A stretch of DNA of 64,000 bases from Bacillota bacterium. Lineage in GTDB: Bacteria > Bacillota > Clostridia > DSM-8532. The stretch lies in contig JAEZTB010000042.1 of assembly GCA_023443745.1 (NCBI GenBank), positions 248,001-312,000 on the forward strand, given 5' to 3'. Both the position numbers and the translations under genes were made by a program. Shown here one piece after another: positions 59,283-64,000 of the stretch (position 1 is the first letter of the stretch; each line of letters opens with the position of its first letter). The notes below the pieces were generated by a model that was not told the DNA's origin, did not search any database, and was given only the letters and a program-made list of their open reading frames with translations.

Positions 59283-61613
59283 ATGAACAAAGGAAGTATT
59301 ATTTATCCCTACACTGAATGGTCCATTGAAGAAGATAACTTTATTCCCGAGAACAACCTGAGAAATGAAACACTGTTTTCACTGGCCAACGGGTACCTCG
59401 GCATGAGAGGGAACTTTGAAGAAGGGCTATCCGACTATCCGGCTTTAAGTGTTGAAGGAAATTATATCAATGGCTTTTATGAAAGTGAGCCCATTCGGTA
59501 TGGTGAAAGCGCCTATGGCTTTGCAGAAAACAGTCAGACCATGCTCAATGTGGCCAACGGCAAAAAAATCAAGCTTCTTGTTGATGGAGAAGAGTTTCAC
59601 TTCACAAAAGAGAGAGTTTCTCAATACTCGCGGGTACTAAACCTAAAGGAGGCTTGCCTGACCCGGCGGTTTATTTATACCTCCCCAAAAGGTAACACGG
59701 TAGAAATAGTCATCGATCGCCTGGTCTCCTTAACCAATAAGCACATTGGCACTATTCGTTATCAAGTAACACCCCTTGATTTTGACGGGAAAATTTGTTT
59801 GATTTCCTCAATTGACGGGGATGTGACCAATATCACGGCAGGTGACGATCCTCGTGTGGGCTCGGGCCTGCACGGCAGGGTTTTGTCGGTGGAGGAGAAA
59901 TCAACTGATACCGAATGGATTGGCTTAAGACAAAAAACCAAAAATACAGGCTTTTCAGTGGCCTGTGCTGCAAGCCACAAATTTCAAGCACCCTGCATTT
60001 ATTCCATCACACCTAAGGAAACAGACCTGGAGGTCAGCATTGCCTTTGAGCTTGAGGCTTCCAGAGGAACAAGAATTGTTCTTGAAAAATTTCTTGCTTA
60101 CATAACCTCCAGAGAATGTGACGCAGAAAAGCTTCTTTCTTCGGCCGGGAAAATGGCCCTTGATGCAGGAACAAAAGGCTATGAGCTTCTTTTCAAGGAG
60201 CAAGCTGATTTTATGACCGTCTTCTGGAGCCGGGCCGATGTGGAGATTGAAGGAAACAGAGCTCTCCAGCAGGGAATAAGGGTGAACCTCTTCCATCTCC
60301 TCCAATCGGTCGGCAGGGACGGTAAAACCAATATCGCGGCAAAAGGCCTGACCGGTGAAGGCTATGAGGGGCATTATTTCTGGGATACGGAAATCTACAT
60401 CCTTCCTTTTTTTCTCTACAGCTTCCCGGAAATAAGCAGAAAGCTTTTGGAGTACCGCTACAGCATTTTGGACAGCGCCCGTATAAGAGCGCGGCAGATG
60501 GCTCATGTCAAGGGGGCTCTCTATCCCTGGCGAACCATCGGCGGAGAAGAATGCTCTGCCTATTTCCCGGCAGGAACAGCCCAATACCACATTAATGCTG
60601 ATATTGCCTACGCTCTGCAAAAATACATGGAAGCCACCAACGACGAGGATTTCTTAGTTAAGTACGGAGCGGAGATGCTCTTTGAGACCGCACGTCTATG
60701 GGCGGATCTGGGAGCCTTTATCGAGGAGAAGGGCAACCATTTCTGCATTAATACCGTTACCGGGCCCGATGAATATACAGCCATCGTTAACAATAACTGC
60801 TACACCAACATGATGGCGGCGGGTCATATGCACTATGCATATAAGGTTTTTTGCCATCTTAAAGACAAGTATCCGGAAAGCATGCAAATCCTCGCCGAAA
60901 AAATAGGCCTCCAGGAGTCGGAACCGGAGCTTTGGAGGCTTGCCGCCGACAATATCTATATTCCCTACCATGAAGGGAAAAAGCTCTATCTTCAGGACGA
61001 CAGCTTTTTGAGCAAGGCACCCTGGGATTTTAAAAACACTCCCCCCGAAAAATATCCGCTTTTATTGAATTTTCATCCCCTGGTGATCTACAGGCACCAG
61101 GTCTGCAAGCAAGCTGACCTGGTCCTGGCTCTTTTTTTGCTGGGCCACAGGTTCACCCTGGATGAAAAACGCATTAATTATGATTATTATGAAAAGATCA
61201 CCACCCATGATTCCTCACTGTCGCCCTGCATCTTCAGTGTGATGGCCAGCGAGGTGGGATATCCTCACAAGGCCTATCCTTACTTTATGAGTACAGCCAG
61301 GACCGACTTGGATGATTTGCATGGCAACACCGCCAACGGCATTCACTCTGCCAATATGGCCGGGGCCTGGATGTGCATTATCAACGGATTTGCAGGTTTA
61401 AGGACTTTTGACGGCGAGCTCTCACTTTCACCCTACCTGCCTGAGGATTGGCAGGGCTATCGCTTTAAGCTGACCTTTAAAGGAAGGCTCATCGACATAG
61501 CTGTGAGGAAGGACCTTACCTATTATGAGCTTTTGGAAGGAGAACCCATCACCCTTAGGCATAAAGAGTCCGAGCTTCGTCTTGAACCTGGATGCAGGGT
61601 AGGCTTAAGCTGA
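59283..61613 (+). CDS. Glycoside hydrolase family 65 phosphorylase
   Basis: A 776-residue enzyme. The N-terminal beta-sandwich, helical linker, (alpha/alpha)6 barrel and C-terminal sheet are all present; the catalytic Glu is in TVTGPDEY near residue 494, and FWDTEIYILPFFLY is the family substrate block. GH65 enzymes phosphorolyse alpha-glucobioses (maltose, trehalose, kojibiose, nigerose) to beta-glucose 1-phosphate and glucose; which one cannot be chosen by eye. No beta-phosphoglucomutase follows. The stop overlaps the convergent kinase gene by 9 bp. Confidence 0.93.
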   Translation: MNKGSIIYPYTEWSIEEDNFIPENNLRNETLFSLANGYLGMRGNFEEGLSDYPALSVEGNYINGFYESEPIRYGESAYGFAENSQTMLNVANGKKIKLLVDGEEFHFTKERVSQYSRVLNLKEACLTRRFIYTSPKGNTVEIVIDRLVSLTNKHIGTIRYQVTPLDFDGKICLISSIDGDVTNITAGDDPRVGSGLHGRVLSVEEKSTDTEWIGLRQKTKNTGFSVACAASHKFQAPCIYSITPKETDLEVSIAFELEASRGTRIVLEKFLAYITSRECDAEKLLSSAGKMALDAGTKGYELLFKEQADFMTVFWSRADVEIEGNRALQQGIRVNLFHLLQSVGRDGKTNIAAKGLTGEGYEGHYFWDTEIYILPFFLYSFPEISRKLLEYRYSILDSARIRARQMAHVKGALYPWRTIGGEECSAYFPAGTAQYHINADIAYALQKYMEATNDEDFLVKYGAEMLFETARLWADLGAFIEEKGNHFCINTVTGPDEYTAIVNNNCYTNMMAAGHMHYAYKVFCHLKDKYPESMQILAEKIGLQESEPELWRLAADNIYIPYHEGKKLYLQDDSFLSKAPWDFKNTPPEKYPLLLNFHPLVIYRHQVCKQADLVLALFLLGHRFTLDEKRINYDYYEKITTHDSSLSPCIFSVMASEVGYPHKAYPYFMSTARTDLDDLHGNTANGIHSANMAGAWMCIINGFAGLRTFDGELSLSPYLPEDWQGYRFKLTFKGRLIDIAVRKDLTYYELLEGEPITLRHKESELRLEPGCRVGLS

Positions 61614-63476
61614 CAGGGCACACCTTTCTATGACAGGAATGGTGATGCTGACTTTGGTTCCCACACCGAACTTACTGTTGATGGCAACACCATACTTTAT
61701 GCCGTAGGAGAGCTTGATTCTTTGATTGACATTCCAGACGGCAAAGCCGTGAGTTTTAGGATAGCATTCCCCTGCGGGCTCATCAATTTGCCTGCTCAGG
61801 CACTCAACCTTTGAAGGCTCCATTCCAATCCCGTTATCGGTGATTTCAAAGAGAATGGAGTCTTCTGTTTTTTTGATGAAAAGCTTGATGATGCCGTCGC
61901 TGTCTTTTTTATTAAGGCCATGAAGAATGGCATTTTCTATAATGGGCTGAAGAATGAGCTTGGGTGTCATCATATTTTCTATATCCCGGTCCATATCGAT
62001 GACATAATTCATCTTATCGCCGGTGCGCATTTTTTGAATAAATAAGTACTGCCGTGCATGCTCAACTTCGTCTCCGATCTTGATTTCCTCACTTCCCCCG
62101 CTAAGTCCGATTCTGAAAAAGGTTGAAAGTGAACTGATAAGCTCTGAGGCCTTTTTATCATCCTTGGAATAAATGAGCCATTTGATAGAATCCAGCGTGT
62201 TATAGAGGAAATGCGGATTGATCTGGGCTCTGAGAGTTTTAAGCTCGGATTTTCGAAGAGCCTTTTGCTCTTCCATGACTTTATTGAGAAGCTCCTGAAT
62301 GGTATCCAGCATAAAATTAAACTCAGTGGATAACTGATTAACCTCCATACAGCCTTTGACATCCACCTTTCGGGAGAGATCACCCTTTCGGGTCTCCTGT
62401 ATGGCATAGAGCATCTTGTCCAAAGGATCGGTAATACTGTTTAAGATAATGGTGCTTATAAGCGTAATGATAATAAATGCGGCCAGTGCAATGAGCACGA
62501 CTGAAGCGACGGTATTATAGAAGCTTTCTTCTATGGCGCTTACAGGCAGGGACAAAACAAGTCTCCAGCCATTAATGGCAAGGGGGGCATGATAGATGAA
62601 ATGCTTGACCTGATCACTTTTTGCTTCAAAAAAATTCTCATTGGCATTGCTTTTGAATATCTTATCCATCTGCCCATTGTCCAGGTCAAGCTTGCTTAGA
62701 ATTCTTGACCGATCCTGACTGGCTAAAATAGTGCCCTGCTTATCAATGATATAGAGTTTTCCTTCTTTCCCGAATTGAATGTTTTCAATGACCTGGGACA
62801 AATTCTCAAGGTTCATGCTGATGGCAATCCAGCCCACATCCCTTTGTCTTTTCTCATCAACGACATACCGGATGAGCATAAAATTATTAAGAAGAGGAAT
62901 GTCCTGTTTGTTATTGCTATTGAAAAGCGATTTAGAGGGCGAGTTAAGGAAATGATCGGTCCACATGGACTTGCCCTTGTTTTGATAAGCCATCTGAAAC
63001 CATTCACTCTGCAAATGGCTCTTAATATTATAGGTCGAGAAATGGAGCTTTCGCACAATCAGGTAATTATCATCTGTAATAAGGAGAATATCATCAATGA
63101 GGTTTTTGACATAGGATAAGCCCTCCTGGTGTAAGTCAAAGCGATTGAAGTCATAGCAGCTATTGAGGTATCGGAGCACTTCCACATCGCTGTTTGTGGT
63201 TATTAGCTCATTGCCGTAATTAAGAATTCGGGAATCGTTGGCAATCATCTCAACAGTATTTTCCACAAGCTTCAACCTTGAATTGATCTTATCCATGGTC
63301 TCCTGTAAAATCAAGAGGCCATTGTTCTTAAAATTTTGCTTGGTCTGATTAAGGGTGTTGTAATAGGTAAAACCGGTCAACAGGCAAACCGTCACTAAAA
63401 TGATCAGGCCTATGGTTATATTCATTTGCGTACTTAAAGGATAGGTTTTAAAACGACTTATAGCGCTTTTCTTCAT
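61605..63476 (-). CDS. YesM-type sensor histidine kinase
   Basis: A 623-residue membrane sensor. TM1 (about residues 12-36), an extracellular Cache-type domain, TM2 (about 280-300), HAMP (TDPLDKMLYAIQETRKGD), His_kinase with the phospho-accepting His in RAQINPHFLYNTLDSI, and an ATPase domain with DNGIGMEPSKV. This is the LytS/YesM class that pairs with AraC-type receivers such as 53856. The ATG at 63476 follows AGAGGA. It follows a solute-binding protein gene on the same strand and is probably in that operon. Confidence 0.92.
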   Translation of the reverse strand: MKKSAISRFKTYPLSTQMNITIGLIILVTVCLLTGFTYYNTLNQTKQNFKNNGLLILQETMDKINSRLKLVENTVEMIANDSRILNYGNELITTNSDVEVLRYLNSCYDFNRFDLHQEGLSYVKNLIDDILLITDDNYLIVRKLHFSTYNIKSHLQSEWFQMAYQNKGKSMWTDHFLNSPSKSLFNSNNKQDIPLLNNFMLIRYVVDEKRQRDVGWIAISMNLENLSQVIENIQFGKEGKLYIIDKQGTILASQDRSRILSKLDLDNGQMDKIFKSNANENFFEAKSDQVKHFIYHAPLAINGWRLVLSLPVSAIEESFYNTVASVVLIALAAFIIITLISTIILNSITDPLDKMLYAIQETRKGDLSRKVDVKGCMEVNQLSTEFNFMLDTIQELLNKVMEEQKALRKSELKTLRAQINPHFLYNTLDSIKWLIYSKDDKKASELISSLSTFFRIGLSGGSEEIKIGDEVEHARQYLFIQKMRTGDKMNYVIDMDRDIENMMTPKLILQPIIENAILHGLNKKDSDGIIKLFIKKTEDSILFEITDNGIGMEPSKVECLSRQIDEPAGECYPKTHGFAVWNVNQRIKLSYGIKYGVAINSKFGVGTKVSITIPVIERCALSA

Positions 63477-63493
63477 GTCGATCCTCTTGAATT

Positions 63494-64000
63494 TCAAGGC
63501 GTTTCTTTATCTATGAGGCTGTTCAGATCCCGTTCAATATTTTCAACGGCGGTCTTCACATCTAAATTTTTATTAAGAGCAGCACTGAAATTAAGCTGCA
63601 GGGTTTCCGACACTGTGGGATAATAAGGCGAAACCGGCCGCAGGCGCGCATGCTCCAGGATAATTTGCAACTGGCTGAGAAGAGGATCTTTCCCTTTTAG
63701 CTCGGGCCTTTCGTAGACGTCCGACCGTGTGGGAGGATTCCCGCCCAATTGGGTATCAATAACCTGCATGTCCGAGCTGGTTAGCCATTCAATTAGTCTC
63801 CAAGCTTCATCGGGATATCTGGAATTTCTATTGATCATATAATTCCATCCGCCCAATGTTCCGGAGGATTTTTCTGCTCCTTTTACTCCCTGAGGCAGTC
63901 TACATATGCCAACATTGCCTTTTACCGGAGAAGCTTCTGCATTGAGCTGTCTATAGGCATAAGGCCAGTTTCTCATGAAGAGAGCGTTTCCGTCTTGAAA
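63494..64000 (-). CDS. ABC solute-binding protein, C-terminal part (continues beyond window)
   Basis: The 3' 169 codons of a family 1 solute-binding protein. The frame is open through the window edge (it reads FQDGNALFMRNWPYAY). GGWNYMINRNSRYPDEAWRLI and ARLRPVSPYYPTVSE resemble the corresponding segment of the binding protein at 55646, so they are paralogues. Its stop is 18 bp before the YesM-type kinase start. The N-terminus, signal peptide and upstream genes cannot be seen. Confidence 0.9.
   Translation of the reverse strand, partial: FQDGNALFMRNWPYAYRQLNAEASPVKGNVGICRLPQGVKGAEKSSGTLGGWNYMINRNSRYPDEAWRLIEWLTSSDMQVIDTQLGGNPPTRSDVYERPELKGKDPLLSQLQIILEHARLRPVSPYYPTVSETLQLNFSAALNKNLDVKTAVENIERDLNSLIDKETP

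Overview
The window looks like chromosome from a spore-forming, anaerobic, saccharolytic member of the Clostridia (Firmicutes). The evidence is a YyaC-type sporulation gene, PerR/reverse rubrerythrin/rubredoxin oxygen defence, T-box and c-di-AMP riboswitch leaders, an AbrB-type regulator, clean sigma-A promoters and strong GGAGG-type ribosome sites, and many sugar-uptake and sensor genes. I cannot name the species. Most genes have a middling GC content; the valS/argS pair is visibly AT-richer.

Layout. 1-7 kb: shikimate kinase, a chemoreceptor, a redox-repair group (trxB, a DUF1858 protein, fused msrAB) and zwf coupled to a cyclase-family gene. 6.7-14.9 kb: an L-fucose-type locus (mutarotase, isomerase, FGGY kinase, zinc dehydrogenase, SDR dehydrogenase, PHP protein, DeoR regulator) with no aldolase in sight. 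15.0-24.4 kb: a compact six-gene NAD-salvage-type operon (NrtR-like Nudix protein, nicotinamidase-like hydrolase, nicotinate phosphoribosyltransferase, large methyltransferase, SPFH protein, divergent NAD-kinase-like protein), flanked by two CE7 esterases. This is the best candidate for an undescribed system. 24.5-27.9 kb: decayed DNA in which pieces of a solute-binding protein, a histidine kinase and a PfkB kinase are stitched together, followed by an ADP-ribosylglycohydrolase gene broken by an internal deletion. 28.0-28.6 kb: a five-gene tRNA operon (Val-Asp-Phe-Gly-Cys).

28.9-44.2 kb: housekeeping genes, namely rubredoxin, yyaC with a sigma-F-like promoter, tex, a LexA-box-controlled dinB, a GH2 enzyme with its transporter, dapB behind a c-di-AMP riboswitch, asnA, a radical-SAM protein, abrB, manA, and perR with reverse rubrerythrin behind tandem PerR-like boxes. 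44.2-49.2 kb: a valyl- and an arginyl-tRNA synthetase, each with its own promoter and T-box leader. 49.2-64 kb: carbohydrate sensing and uptake, with an AraC regulator, a mutarotase-like protein, a Cache-HAMP histidine kinase, a lone pilin-like protein, a YesN-type response regulator, an ABC sugar importer whose first permease has a large coiled-coil insertion, a GH65 phosphorylase, a YesM-type kinase and a second solute-binding protein cut by the window edge.

Gene starts were chosen from ribosome-binding sites. Functions come from recognised motifs and family resemblance; no database search was run.
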